Below, one piece after another: positions 15,310-23,463 of a DNA stretch of 52,497 nucleotides. A program made the position numbers and the translations under genes. The notes under the pieces were generated by a model, which saw only the letters and a list, made by a program, of their open reading frames with translations, was not told the origin of the DNA and searched no databases. The stretch lies in the NCBI GenBank assembly GCA_031263565.1, contig JAISFR010000132.1, forward strand, positions 1 to 52,497, written 5' to 3'. Source of the stretch: Candidatus Adiutrix sp. Its GTDB lineage: Bacteria > Desulfobacterota > Desulfarculia > Adiutricales > Adiutricaceae. Numbering within the stretch: position 1 is the stretch's first letter; every line of letters starts with the position of its first letter.

Positions 15310-15972
15310 TCATCTCTTGCCTTTGGAAGCTTTGCTCTGGTCCTCAATCTCGGTCTCGGTCAGGGCCCGATAAGTGCTGCCGCTGCATTTGACCGTAATA
15401 TGAAAAATTTCCCGCTGCGGATCGACCATTTTCGGGGAACCTATATCCACCTGGGTTATGTTGACAATCCGGTTGATTCGGCTGAAGTCGTAAAGAAAAG
15501 CCGAGACCTTGGCAAACTCGCCCTCCAGGGTCATGGTGAAAGGTATTTCCGCGTAGTTTTCCTTGACCGCCGCCGGCAGCGCGGGCTTGAACTGGGTGAC
15601 CCCGTCGGTCAGGCCGGCCCGGGAGGCTATCTCTGAAACCATCTGCACCAACTGCGACATTTCGTTTTCCTTGGGCAGATATTTCTCCATATACTGATAG
15701 GCCGCGTCTATGTCTTCGGCCATCTGGCCGACGGTCTTGTGCTTTTTCAGAGAGTCGTTTTCTTTGACAATGTCGTTTCTGGCCGTGTTGATTCTGCTTT
15801 CCAGCCCGGCCGCCTGCTCGCTGTAGGGGAGATAGACCAGGGCGTAAAAGGCCAGCCCCAGGACCAGGACGCTGGCCGCGAAGATGACGATTTTGGCCAC
15901 TTTGGATAGCTTGGCCGCCGCATCGATCAAACCCGGTTTGCCCGTCTTTTTTTTCGCCGCCGCCTTGGCCAC
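15310..15972 (-). CDS. pilO: Type IV pilus assembly protein PilO
   Basis: Bitopic inner-membrane protein forming the alignment complex with PilN. It has a basic cytoplasmic tail (AKAAAKKKTGKPG), one membrane helix (VIFAASVLVLGLAFYALVYL), a coiled coil (residues about 58-105) and a ferredoxin-like periplasmic domain (TLEGEFAKVSAFLYDFSRI, typical PilO). The start is GTG: GTG at 15972 has TAAGGAGG 7 nt upstream, while the GTG at 15978 would sit too close. About 220 aa. Confidence 0.92.
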   Translation of the reverse strand: MAKAAAKKKTGKPGLIDAAAKLSKVAKIVIFAASVLVLGLAFYALVYLPYSEQAAGLESRINTARNDIVKENDSLKKHKTVGQMAEDIDAAYQYMEKYLPKENEMSQLVQMVSEIASRAGLTDGVTQFKPALPAAVKENYAEIPFTMTLEGEFAKVSAFLYDFSRINRIVNITQVDIGSPKMVDPQREIFHITVKCSGSTYRALTETEIEDQSKASKGKR

Positions 15973-16008
15973 CTTCACTCCTCCTTACGCCAATTCCAGT
16001 TTTGGCCG

Positions 16009-16704
16009 TCAAATGCCCCGGCCGCTTCGGCCGGCATTGCTCTGAATGTTCCTCACCAGATCGGGGGCCGCCGCCTCCACCGCTTTGAAAAAGTCCCCTC
16101 TGGAAGGCAGGCCCGCCGCCGGCAAGCCCTCTTCAATAATGGTGGGCTGGGGGAAAGAGGTTTTGGCCCTGATCAGGAATTTGGTCAGTTTATAATTTCT
16201 GATGGCCATATCCTGGGTGATTTCGATCAGCGCGACGCTTTCCCGGTCAATATAGGCGGCGTTTTCGAGCCTGGTATGAAAGGTGCTGACCGTGTCCTTG
16301 TCGGTGGACAGCCCTTCCAGGGTCAAATCTCCCTGGTTGTGCTTCAGGCTCAGCAGCCAGGCGTTGGTGTTGGGCAGCAGTTGATCGATTTCCACCAGCA
16401 GCCGGGTCTGGTCACGCCGCCTTTCCTCAAGTTCGACAATGACCGATAACTGCCGCCATTTCCTGAAAGTTTCGTTCGTCAGACCGCCGGCCTCCGCCAC
16501 CTGCCTTTTCAGGGCGTTGAGCGAATTTTCCTGGGACTGCTGTTCGTTCCGGAGATTGAACAGATGATTGTCCAGCATGAACGTTTTATACGAAAACAGG
16601 CCGGCCGCCGCCATCAGCATGAAAAGGCCATAAGCCACCACAAAAAGCCGGCCTTTGTATTTTTCCTTGAAAGCCCCGATGGGCAGAAGATTGACGGTGA
16701 TCAT
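16009..16704 (-). CDS. pilN: Type IV pilus assembly protein PilN
   Basis: Bitopic partner of PilO; its N-terminal peptide binds PilM. The protein begins MITVNLLP, the conserved PilM-binding motif, followed by the membrane helix (FVVAYGLFMLMAAAGLFSY), a coiled coil and a ferredoxin-like domain. Its 231 aa are longer than many PilN proteins because of a C-terminal extension after LIRAKTSF (residues about 185-231). It overlaps pilM by 4 bp. Confidence 0.93.
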   Translation of the reverse strand: MITVNLLPIGAFKEKYKGRLFVVAYGLFMLMAAAGLFSYKTFMLDNHLFNLRNEQQSQENSLNALKRQVAEAGGLTNETFRKWRQLSVIVELEERRRDQTRLLVEIDQLLPNTNAWLLSLKHNQGDLTLEGLSTDKDTVSTFHTRLENAAYIDRESVALIEITQDMAIRNYKLTKFLIRAKTSFPQPTIIEEGLPAAGLPSRGDFFKAVEAAAPDLVRNIQSNAGRSGRGI

Positions 16705-17750
16705 TGGACTTCCACCCTTCTCAGCGCCAGGCCGAAGCTGACCGCCATCTGGGGCCCGATATAATTGATATATTCCTGGTCGTATTTTTTAGGGTTGAAA
16801 TTGACGCTCAACAGGGGATTGAAAAGCCGGGTTTCCAGGTTGAAATATTTCTCGAACTCCGCCGGCAGGCCGGTGATCAGGCTGCTGCCGCCGGACAGGA
16901 AAATCTTCTTGGCTTTATAGGCGGCGATTTCCGCTCTGGCGGCGTCCATGACCCTTTCCACGGCCGCTATCCAACTGGCCACCGCCCGGTCCACCACTTC
17001 GGCCGCTTCGCCGGGGTTGGGGGCGGCCTCGCTGCCGAACTTGATGGCCTCGGCCTCGTCCTGGCCCAGGTCAAAAAGGTTCCCCAGTTCATCGGTCAGG
17101 TACTGGCCGCCGCCGGGTTCGTCCTTGATGACCACGGGGCTGCCCTGGTCCAGGACGATGATGTTGATCATGTTGGCCCCGATATCCACCAGAATGACGT
17201 CTTCCTGGCTGTCGGGGTAGACGAATTCATAGGCGTTGCAGAGGGCCAGCCCGTCGACGTCAATGACCGCCGGTTTCAGCTTGGCCACGGCCATGGTTTC
17301 CATGTAGTTCTGGACCACCTGCTTGCGGGCCGCCACCAGGAGGACCGTCATCTGGTTTTCCATCTGATTCTGGCCGAGAACGTGGTAGGAAAGGTTGACC
17401 TCGTTGATGGAAAAGGGGATGTACTGTTCGGCCTCGCCGATAATGGCGCCCTTGAGTTCCGCCGGGTTCATCAGCGGCATGTTGATCTTCTTGACCACGA
17501 TGGAGTCGCCGCTGACCGAGGTGGAGACGTATTTGCCGTTCAGCCTGAGGCGGGCCACCAGGTTTTTCATGGCCTGGCTGATGGCGGTCTTGGCCGGGGC
17601 CGGTTCTTCCTCCCAGTTCAGAATCAGGGCCATCGGCAACTGGGCCATGCCCAGGCCCGCCAGGTTGGCCCGGCCGCTCTTGATATGGTCCAGCGTGATC
17701 ACTTTGGCCGCATAAGAGCCTATGTCAATGCCCAAAACATTTATCGCCAT
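16701..17750 (-). CDS. pilM: Type IV pilus assembly protein PilM
   Basis: Cytoplasmic actin-like ATPase that scaffolds the inner-membrane pilus complex. Actin-fold motifs include GIDIGSYAAKVI (phosphate 1), ILVDIGANMINIIVLD (phosphate 2) and IFLSGGSSLITGL (adenosine). Length 349 aa is normal. First gene of pilMNOPQ; the cytoplasmic ring it forms would serve all three pilins in this window. Confidence 0.95.
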   Translation of the reverse strand: MAINVLGIDIGSYAAKVITLDHIKSGRANLAGLGMAQLPMALILNWEEEPAPAKTAISQAMKNLVARLRLNGKYVSTSVSGDSIVVKKINMPLMNPAELKGAIIGEAEQYIPFSINEVNLSYHVLGQNQMENQMTVLLVAARKQVVQNYMETMAVAKLKPAVIDVDGLALCNAYEFVYPDSQEDVILVDIGANMINIIVLDQGSPVVIKDEPGGGQYLTDELGNLFDLGQDEAEAIKFGSEAAPNPGEAAEVVDRAVASWIAAVERVMDAARAEIAAYKAKKIFLSGGSSLITGLPAEFEKYFNLETRLFNPLLSVNFNPKKYDQEYINYIGPQMAVSFGLALRRVEVQ

Positions 17751-17962
17751 TATCTGGAGTCCTCGCCGTTTAATTTCCTGACCGCCAGGGCCGATAAGTA
17801 CGTTAGCGCCCGTTTGTCTTCCGCGGCGGGACGCGGCGCCCGCCTCCCCGCCCCGGCCGGCGCCCGGGAACCCCCCCGGCCGGAGAGCGGCGCGTCGCCA
17901 GCGGCCGCTCGCTATTTCAGGCCGGCCCCAAAAGGCCTCCAGAGCCGGCCTTCAGGCCGGGA

Positions 17963-18172
17963 TCATAAATTGCCGGAAAAAATCTTGTCCTTGTCTTCCA
18001 GGTTGTAACCCAGGGCCAGGATAATCTTGCGCATGGTTTCCATGCGACAGCTTTTGCCGTTCTCAATACGGTCAATGGTCAGGGGTGAAACGCCCGCCTT
18101 GCGGGCCAGTTCCGCCTTGCTCATCAAAAGCTGTTCCCTGATAACCTTCAGAGAGTTGCGTGCCAATTTCAT
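17963..18172 (-). CDS. XRE-family helix-turn-helix regulator
   Basis: 69-aa single-domain DNA-binding protein. The five-helix Cro/CI fold is visible in MSKAELARKAGVSPLTIDRIENGKSCRMETM, with the recognition helix around VSPLTIDRIENG. It is transcribed in the same direction as pilM, 212 bp upstream of it, and may regulate itself or the pilus operon; the link is positional only. The ATG at 18172 (GAGG 3 nt upstream) is preferred to a TTG at 18190 that has no ribosome site. Confidence 0.85.
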   Translation of the reverse strand: MKLARNSLKVIREQLLMSKAELARKAGVSPLTIDRIENGKSCRMETMRKIILALGYNLEDKDKIFSGNL

Positions 18173-18190
18173 TACCTCGTTGTTAAACAA

Positions 18191-18724
18191 GGGGAACGCG
18201 TATCGATCTCCTTAAAAGGGCTTTTAGATGACGTGATCAATACTGTGTCGCCTTGGTTTTGACCCCGTGTGCCTGATGGGAAACGTTCAACCGGGCCTGC
18301 TTCCGCGCCTGATCTCTCGCGGCGGCCGACCAACCCAAAATCTCTCTCCGCTCACCGTCCGCTCCGGAACCGGCCTTCAGAACCGGGTGGGGGCGGAGGG
18401 ACGACGGCGCTTTGCCTCTGAAGGGAATCTTTGAAATTCCCTCAGCCTCGACCAGGGGACAGTCAAGGCGGATACTAAAACTCCAATGGCGGCCGCAAGC
18501 TCTTTTAACTTACTGCCACGTTGAAACATTTCACCATTTTAAAGCGATATTGTCAAGCTATTTATGCTAATTATGCATAAATTTTAATAACTTATGCTGC
18601 ATATGGGGTCAAATTTGAACCGCGGCACAACATCTTGAAAAAATCGCCGCCGCCTGAGAGCCTTTTTTCGGCTCCGCCAGGCCCCGAAAGAGGCGCCGCC
18701 TGAAAAAAATCGGGGCCGCGCGCC
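18191..18724. other. Gene-free stretch with AT-rich palindromes
   Basis: No convincing coding sequence in 530 bp. The left part is GC-rich with a small stem AGGGAAT/ATTCCCT (18422-18442). The right part (18530-18615) is AT-rich and carries ATTTATGC-N7-GCATAAAT (18560-18582) and TATGC-T-GCATA (18593-18603). The repeated ATGC/GCAT core suggests an operator, possibly for the neighbouring XRE regulator. A GGTCAAATTTGAACC palindrome follows. I checked for tmRNA- and RNase P-like motifs and see none. Confidence 0.45.
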
Positions 18725-18754
18725 TTGACAGCCCGGCCCCTTATCTTCTATTAT
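18725..18754 (+). promoter_or_regulatory. Sigma-70 promoter of the thi operon
   Basis: TTGACA (18725-18730), 18-nt spacer, TATTAT (18749-18754), just upstream of the TPP riboswitch. Confidence 0.65.
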
Positions 18755-18769
18755 AGTCCCAAACAGGCA

Positions 18770-18875
18770 AGGGAGCCGGAATGAGGCCGGCTGCGAGGCG
18801 CACCCGCTTTTAAGTTTTGAATCCAAGTGCGCGACCTTCTGAACCTGATCCGGGTAATACCGGCGTAGGGAGCCG
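18770..18875 (+). ncRNA. TPP riboswitch (thi box)
   Basis: The conserved thi-box core is present: CTGAACCTGATCCGGGTAAT at 18839-18858, then ACCGGCGTAGGGA. The 5' part has GGGAGCCGG...CCGGCTGCGAGG, a variant of the usual CTGAGA element. It senses thiamine diphosphate and controls thiD-thiM-thiE. The 3' strand GGGAGCC (18868-18874) can pair with GGCTCC at 18924, linking it to the expression platform downstream. Confidence 0.93.
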
Positions 18876-18923
18876 ACCTCTTCCGCCCTCCGGCGCTGAC
18901 CAGCGCCCCTTGCCGGGGAATAT

Positions 18924-18952
18924 GGCTCCTGTAATCTTTCGCTTAAGGAGCC
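18924..18952 (+). promoter_or_regulatory. Shine-Dalgarno-sequestering hairpin of the TPP riboswitch
   Basis: GGCTCCT (18924-18930) is exactly complementary to AGGAGCC (18946-18952), which contains the thiD ribosome site AAGGAG (18945-18950). The same GGCTCC can pair with GGAGCC at the 3' end of the aptamer (18869-18874). These mutually exclusive pairings suggest translational control. There is no T-run terminator. Confidence 0.65.
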
Positions 18953-18957
18953 GATTA

Positions 18958-19818
18958 GTGATCCCTGAACCCTCCGCCGGCCGGCCGGCCGGCCCGCAGT
19001 CCCCTTCAGCGCCTGAACCTCTCCGCTGCGTCCTGACCATTGCCACTTCCGACTCCGGGGCCGGGGCCGGCCTCCAGGCCGACCTGAAAACTTTTGCGGC
19101 CCTGAAAGTTTACGGCCTGAGCGCCGTCAGCGCGGTCACCGCCCAAAACAGCCTGGCCGTCACCGCCCTGGAGTGCCTCTCCCCGGCCATGGTCCGCGCC
19201 CAGCTTCTGGCCCTCGACGATGATTTCCCGATCGGGGCCATCAAAATCGGCCTTCTGGGAAACGCGGCCAATACCCGGATTGTGGCTGACTTCCTGAGGG
19301 AAAAATATGAGCGGGGGCCGGTGGTGCTGGACCCGGTCATGGTCTCGGCCAGCGGCCACCGCTTCCTGCCCCCGGAGGCGGTCGAGGCCCTGAAAGAGCT
19401 GATGAAGCTGGCCACGGTCGTCACCCCCAATCTCCCGGAAGCCGGGGTCCTGTCCGGCCTGGAAATCAAGAGCGATGAAGAGCGCCTGAAGGCCGCTGAA
19501 AAGCTCCTGGCCCTGGGCGCCGGAAGCGTTCTGATCAAAGGCGGCCACGGGCGCGGGGAGGCGGCCGACGATCTCCTTTGGGGGCCGGACGGACCTCTCT
19601 GGATCAGGGGACCCCGAATCTACACCCCCAATACCCACGGCACCGGCTGCACCCTCTCTTCGGCCCTGGCCGCTTATCTGGCCAAAGGGCGCTCTCTTCC
19701 GGAAGCCGCCTCGCTGGCCAAGGATTACGTCACCCTGGGCTTGCGGCACAGCCTGAAGCCCGGCCGAGGGCCAGGCCCCCTGAATCATTTTCACCAGTAT
19801 TACCTTTTGGAAAGTTGA
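18958..19818 (+). CDS. thiD: Hydroxymethylpyrimidine / phosphomethylpyrimidine kinase
   Basis: Cytoplasmic ribokinase-fold enzyme phosphorylating HMP twice to HMP-PP for thiamine synthesis. Motifs are IATSDSGAGAGLQADLKTF (substrate site), VVLDPVMVSASG, VVTPNLPEAGVLSG and NTHGTGCTLSSALAAYLA (anion hole and catalytic Asp-like region; the usual Gly-Thr-Gly-Cys is intact). The start is GTG 18958 with AAGGAG 7 nt upstream; earlier in-frame ATGs lie inside the riboswitch. A non-homologous Pro-rich leader of about 20 residues precedes the domain. First gene of thiDME. Confidence 0.93.
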   Translation: MIPEPSAGRPAGPQSPSAPEPLRCVLTIATSDSGAGAGLQADLKTFAALKVYGLSAVSAVTAQNSLAVTALECLSPAMVRAQLLALDDDFPIGAIKIGLLGNAANTRIVADFLREKYERGPVVLDPVMVSASGHRFLPPEAVEALKELMKLATVVTPNLPEAGVLSGLEIKSDEERLKAAEKLLALGAGSVLIKGGHGRGEAADDLLWGPDGPLWIRGPRIYTPNTHGTGCTLSSALAAYLAKGRSLPEAASLAKDYVTLGLRHSLKPGRGPGPLNHFHQYYLLES

Positions 19819-19823
19819 GCCTC

Positions 19824-20636
19824 ATGAAAGAATTGGGCAAATACCTGGAACAGGTCCGGGCCCGGGCCCCCCTGACCCTTTCGATCACCAATCAGGTGAC
19901 CATCAATGAATGCGCCAACGCCCTTCTGGCCATCGGGGCGTCGCCGGTCATGAGCGACGATCCGGCCGACGCCGAAGCCCTGGGCGCTCTGGCGGCGGCC
20001 ACGGTCATCAATATCGGCACCACCAGCCGGGAGCGGCTGGAGGTCATGCTGAGCGCCGGCCGGGGCGCCAGGAGGGCCGGGCGGCCGGTGGTCCTGGACC
20101 CGGTGGGCGCGGGGGCCACCGAAGTCCGCCGCCGGGCGGCCGGGCGAATCATCGAGGAAATAAAGCCGGACATCATCCGGGGCAATCTGGCCGAGATCAG
20201 GGCTTTGGCCGGCCTGGCCTTTGAACAGAAGGGGGTCGATTCGGCCGAGACCGGCGACGCCGAGTCGGCCGCGGCCGTGGCCCGGAACCTGGCCGCCGCC
20301 CTGGGCGCGGTGGTGGCCGTCACCGGAGCGGTGGACGCGCTTTCCGACGGGCAAAACTGTCTGCTGATCGAGGGCGGGCATCCCCTGATGACCAGATTGA
20401 CCGGCACCGGCTGCCTCTTGACGGCCATGGTCGGAGCCTATGTCGGGGCCAATGCCGGGCCGCCTTTCCTGGGCACGGCGGCCGCCCTCAGCCACCTGGC
20501 CCTGGCCGGGGCCCGGGCCGCTGAAAGCCTGGAGCGGCCCGGGCTTCTGGGGACCTACCGGGTCAGGCTTTTTGATTATTTGGGGCTGATTTCAGGCCGG
20601 GACCTGGAAGTTTTCCAGGGGGTACGTCAAATATGA
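19824..20636 (+). CDS. thiM: Hydroxyethylthiazole kinase
   Basis: Salvage enzyme phosphorylating 4-methyl-5-(2-hydroxyethyl)thiazole. The 270-aa protein begins MKELGKYLEQVR and shows ITNQVTINECANALLAIGASPVM (cited in parts), VVLDPVGAGATEVRR, IIRGNLAEIRALAG, VAVTGAVDALSDG and RLTGTGCLLTAMVGA. The start is ATG 19824, 5 nt after the thiD stop; the open frame upstream of it is antisense-like shadow within thiD. With thiD and thiE it forms a salvage-type set (no thiC or thiG in the window). It overlaps thiE by 4 bp. Confidence 0.94.
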   Translation: MKELGKYLEQVRARAPLTLSITNQVTINECANALLAIGASPVMSDDPADAEALGALAAATVINIGTTSRERLEVMLSAGRGARRAGRPVVLDPVGAGATEVRRRAAGRIIEEIKPDIIRGNLAEIRALAGLAFEQKGVDSAETGDAESAAAVARNLAAALGAVVAVTGAVDALSDGQNCLLIEGGHPLMTRLTGTGCLLTAMVGAYVGANAGPPFLGTAAALSHLALAGARAAESLERPGLLGTYRVRLFDYLGLISGRDLEVFQGVRQI

Positions 20637-21271
20637 AGAACCGGGAACAGTTTGGGGATCTTTTAGCCCTGACCCTGGTCATCAGCGCCCGGGAAGCCGC
20701 TCCCCGTTCCCTGCTGGAGCTGGCCGCCCAGGCTTTTGACGGCGGGGCCGGCGCGCTTCAATTGCGGGAAAAAAATATTCCCGACCGGGATTTTTATGAA
20801 GAGGCCCGCGGCCTGGCCGACTTGTGCCGGGCCCGAAAAAAACTCCTGATCATCAATGACCGGGTTGATCTGGCCCTGGCCGTCAGGGCCGACGGCGTCC
20901 ACCTGGGCCAGGGCGACCTGCCGGCGGCGGCCGCCGCCCGGCTTCTGCCCAAAAACAAATTGCTGGGAGTTTCCGCCGGTGATCTGAAAGAGGCCCGGGC
21001 CGCGCTGGCCGCCGGGGCCGACTACCTGGGCGTGGGGGCCGTCTTCCCCACCGGCAGCAAGCACGACGCCGAACCGGTCGCCCGCGGGGAAATCGACCGG
21101 ATCCTGGCCCTGGGGGCGCCGACCGTGGCCATCGGCGGGGTGAGCCCGGCCAATGCCGCCGAGGTCTGGGCCATGGGCTTCAGCGGCCTGGCCGTCATTT
21201 CCGCCCTGGCCGGGGCCGAAGATCCCCGGCGGACGGCCGAGGCCCTGTTGGCCGGGCGCGTCAGCCGCTGA
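20633..21271 (+). CDS. thiE: Thiamine-phosphate synthase
   Basis: TIM-barrel enzyme joining HMP-PP and thiazole phosphate into thiamine monophosphate. 212 aa with LQLREKNIPDRDFY, INDRVDLALAVRADGVHLGQ (Mg-diphosphate and pyrimidine site), GVGAVFPTGSKHD (the usual flexible loop) and AIGGVSPANAAEV. It is translationally coupled to thiM through ATGA and is the last gene of the riboswitch-controlled operon. It is convergent with recG, 22 bp apart, and no clear terminator lies between. Confidence 0.95.
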   Translation: MKNREQFGDLLALTLVISAREAAPRSLLELAAQAFDGGAGALQLREKNIPDRDFYEEARGLADLCRARKKLLIINDRVDLALAVRADGVHLGQGDLPAAAAARLLPKNKLLGVSAGDLKEARAALAAGADYLGVGAVFPTGSKHDAEPVARGEIDRILALGAPTVAIGGVSPANAAEVWAMGFSGLAVISALAGAEDPRRTAEALLAGRVSR

Positions 21272-21292
21272 TCACCGGCGGCTGGCCCGGCC

Positions 21293-23455
21293 CTAATCCA
21301 GGCCGCCGTCCGGAATGGGAACTTCGCTTAAGGCCTCGAAATCCAGTCGGCCCCATAAATTCTGCCACCGGTCATCGGCGCCCCGGGCGGCCCAAATTTC
21401 CTCCGCCAATCGATGGGCTCTGGGCAGCAGCGGCAAGTCCCGCGGCAGGCTGGCGTAAGCCAGGCTCGGCCAGCCGGACTGCCTCAGGCCCAACTGTTCG
21501 CCGGGCCCGCGCAGGCTGAGATCCATCTCGGCCAGGGCCTGGCCGTTATGCTCCCTGACCAGGGTCCGGAGCCTCAGGCCCCCGGCCGGAGTAATTTTCG
21601 ACGGCAACAGGAGGCAGTGGCCGTCCTGCCCTCCCCGGCCCACCCGGCCCCGCAGTTGATGCAGCTGGGCCAGCCCGAAACGCTCGGCCCCTTCGATGAG
21701 GATGACCCGGGCGGCCGGCACGTCCACCCCGACTTCAATGATGCTGGTGGCCACCAGGATATTGAGCCGGCCCAGCCGAAAGTCCTCCAGGGCCGCTTCC
21801 TGTTCCCCGGGGGACATTCGCCCGTGCAGGGCGGCCAGGCTGAAACCGGGGCCGGCTATTTTTTTCAAATCCCGGTAAATGCCGGCCAGGGAGGGCGAAG
21901 AAGGCTCGTCCCGGTCCTCGTCCCGGTCCTCGGGCCGGGCTTCGATGCGGGGCGTAACCAGAAAACCCTGGCCGCCCGGGCCGACCAGATCCAGAAAACG
22001 GCGGTAGGCGGCCAGGCGCTGGTCGGGTTCGAAGAGAGTCGTCTCCGCCGGACGGCGGCCCGGCAGGAGGCCGTTTAAGACGCTGGCCTCCAGGTCGCCG
22101 TAGAGCATCAAGGTCAGGCTGCGGGGAATGGGGGTGGCGCTCATGGCCAGAAGATCGACCCTCCTGTTTTTGCGGCGCAGGGTCAGGCGCTGTTTGACCC
22201 CGAAACGGTGCTGCTCGTCAATGACCGCCAGGGACAGATTCTTGAACACGGTGGCCGGGGACAGGATGGCCTGGGAACCCACCGCCAGACTGGCCCGGCC
22301 CTCGGCCAGGGCCTCCCGCGCCGCCTGTTTCTCCCCGGCGCTCAGGGCGCCGGTCAGCAGAACGGTTTCAAAACCCAGCTTTTCGGCCGGCCCTTTCAAA
22401 AAATCATAGTGCTGGCGGGCCAGCACCTCGGTGGGGGCCATCAGGGCCCCCTGCCCGCCCCGGCCCAGGGCGAAAAAGAGGGCCGAGGCGGCCACCGCGG
22501 TTTTTCCGCCGCCCACCTCGCCCTGCAAAAGGCGCGACATGGGGCGTTCGGCGCTCAGATCGGCGGCCAGTTCCCGGCTGACCCGCCGTTGTTCGGCGCT
22601 GGCTTCAAAGGGCATCAGCCGCCAGAAATCCCGCATGGCCCGCCGCCCTTTTTCCAGGTCCGGCCGCCGGCCGCCGGCCGCCGGCCCGGCCCGGCCGCGC
22701 AGCATCATCAAACGCCAGAAGACGAGTTCAAACAGCGCCAGTTGGCGGTAGGCCCGGCTTTGGGCCGGCCGGGGCGGCGGCCCGGAAAAATCGCCCGGCG
22801 GGGAATGGAGCGTGCCCAGGGACTTGACCGGGTCATTCAAGCCGTTGCGGGCCAGCCAGTCGGCGGGGCAAAGAGCGGGGCAATCAGCCAGGAGCGGCAG
22901 AATCTGATCCAGAAACTTCTTGACCTGACCGGAAGACAGCCTGCCCAGCGGCGGATAGACCGGGCGAAGCCCCGCGCTCCGGCCGCCGGCCGGCCGGGCC
23001 GCCTCGGGCCCGCCGTCCTCCGGCAGGAATTCCAGATCGGGGTGGGCCATCTCCCAGCCCCGGGCGCTCAGGCGCACGCGGCCAAAGAGGCGCAATTGCC
23101 GCCCCCGGGACAGGCTTTTCAGAAGATGGCCCGGGAAATTGAACCAGCAGAGGAAAAGGCGGCCGCCCTCCTCATCCTCCACCTGGCATTCGGCGTAACG
23201 CCGGCGGCTTCGGGGAGACCAGCGGGCCCGGGCGGCCGCCACGACCACCGCCTCCACCAGGGCTTCGGCCTCCGGCCGCAACCGGCTGACCGGCAGCGCC
23301 TGACGGCGATCCTGATAAAAACGCGGCGACAGGCCCAGAAGATCTCCGCTGAGAAAAAAACCCGCCTCATTCAAGCGGGCCAGAATTTTGGGGCCGACGC
23401 CTTTAAGCTGAGACAGGGGAGAACTGAAGGCGGGATGATCTGGCCAGATGAGCAT
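21293..23455 (-). CDS. recG: ATP-dependent DNA helicase RecG
   Basis: Branch-migrating helicase rescuing stalled forks and processing Holliday junctions. The 720-aa protein has the wedge/OB domain in the first 270 residues (LKGVGPKILARLNEAG, then VEDEEGGRLFLCWFN) and the two helicase lobes: Walker A GEVGGGKT, DEQHRFGVKQR (motif II), MSATPIPRSL (III), ATSIIEVGVDVP (V) and QLRGRVGRGGQ (VI). Walker A reads GEVGGGKT where GDVGSGKT is usual; the key Lys and Thr are intact. It lies close downstream of mreB. Confidence 0.95.
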   Translation of the reverse strand: MLIWPDHPAFSSPLSQLKGVGPKILARLNEAGFFLSGDLLGLSPRFYQDRRQALPVSRLRPEAEALVEAVVVAAARARWSPRSRRRYAECQVEDEEGGRLFLCWFNFPGHLLKSLSRGRQLRLFGRVRLSARGWEMAHPDLEFLPEDGGPEAARPAGGRSAGLRPVYPPLGRLSSGQVKKFLDQILPLLADCPALCPADWLARNGLNDPVKSLGTLHSPPGDFSGPPPRPAQSRAYRQLALFELVFWRLMMLRGRAGPAAGGRRPDLEKGRRAMRDFWRLMPFEASAEQRRVSRELAADLSAERPMSRLLQGEVGGGKTAVAASALFFALGRGGQGALMAPTEVLARQHYDFLKGPAEKLGFETVLLTGALSAGEKQAAREALAEGRASLAVGSQAILSPATVFKNLSLAVIDEQHRFGVKQRLTLRRKNRRVDLLAMSATPIPRSLTLMLYGDLEASVLNGLLPGRRPAETTLFEPDQRLAAYRRFLDLVGPGGQGFLVTPRIEARPEDRDEDRDEPSSPSLAGIYRDLKKIAGPGFSLAALHGRMSPGEQEAALEDFRLGRLNILVATSIIEVGVDVPAARVILIEGAERFGLAQLHQLRGRVGRGGQDGHCLLLPSKITPAGGLRLRTLVREHNGQALAEMDLSLRGPGEQLGLRQSGWPSLAYASLPRDLPLLPRAHRLAEEIWAARGADDRWQNLWGRLDFEALSEVPIPDGGLD

Positions 23456-23463
23456 TTTGGCGG

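Noticed and set aside
16704-18008. Long plus-strand open frame opposite pilM
   Set aside because: Antisense shadow of a fully recognised gene, with no ribosome site or conserved motif.
18191-18724. Possible structured RNA gene (tmRNA, 6S or RNase P RNA) in the long gap
   Set aside because: None of the conserved motifs of these RNAs is recognisable in either orientation, so no call is made.
19578-19823. Upstream extension of thiM
   Set aside because: The extra 82 codons lie within thiD in another frame and have no similarity to ThiM; the true N-terminus starts at 19824.
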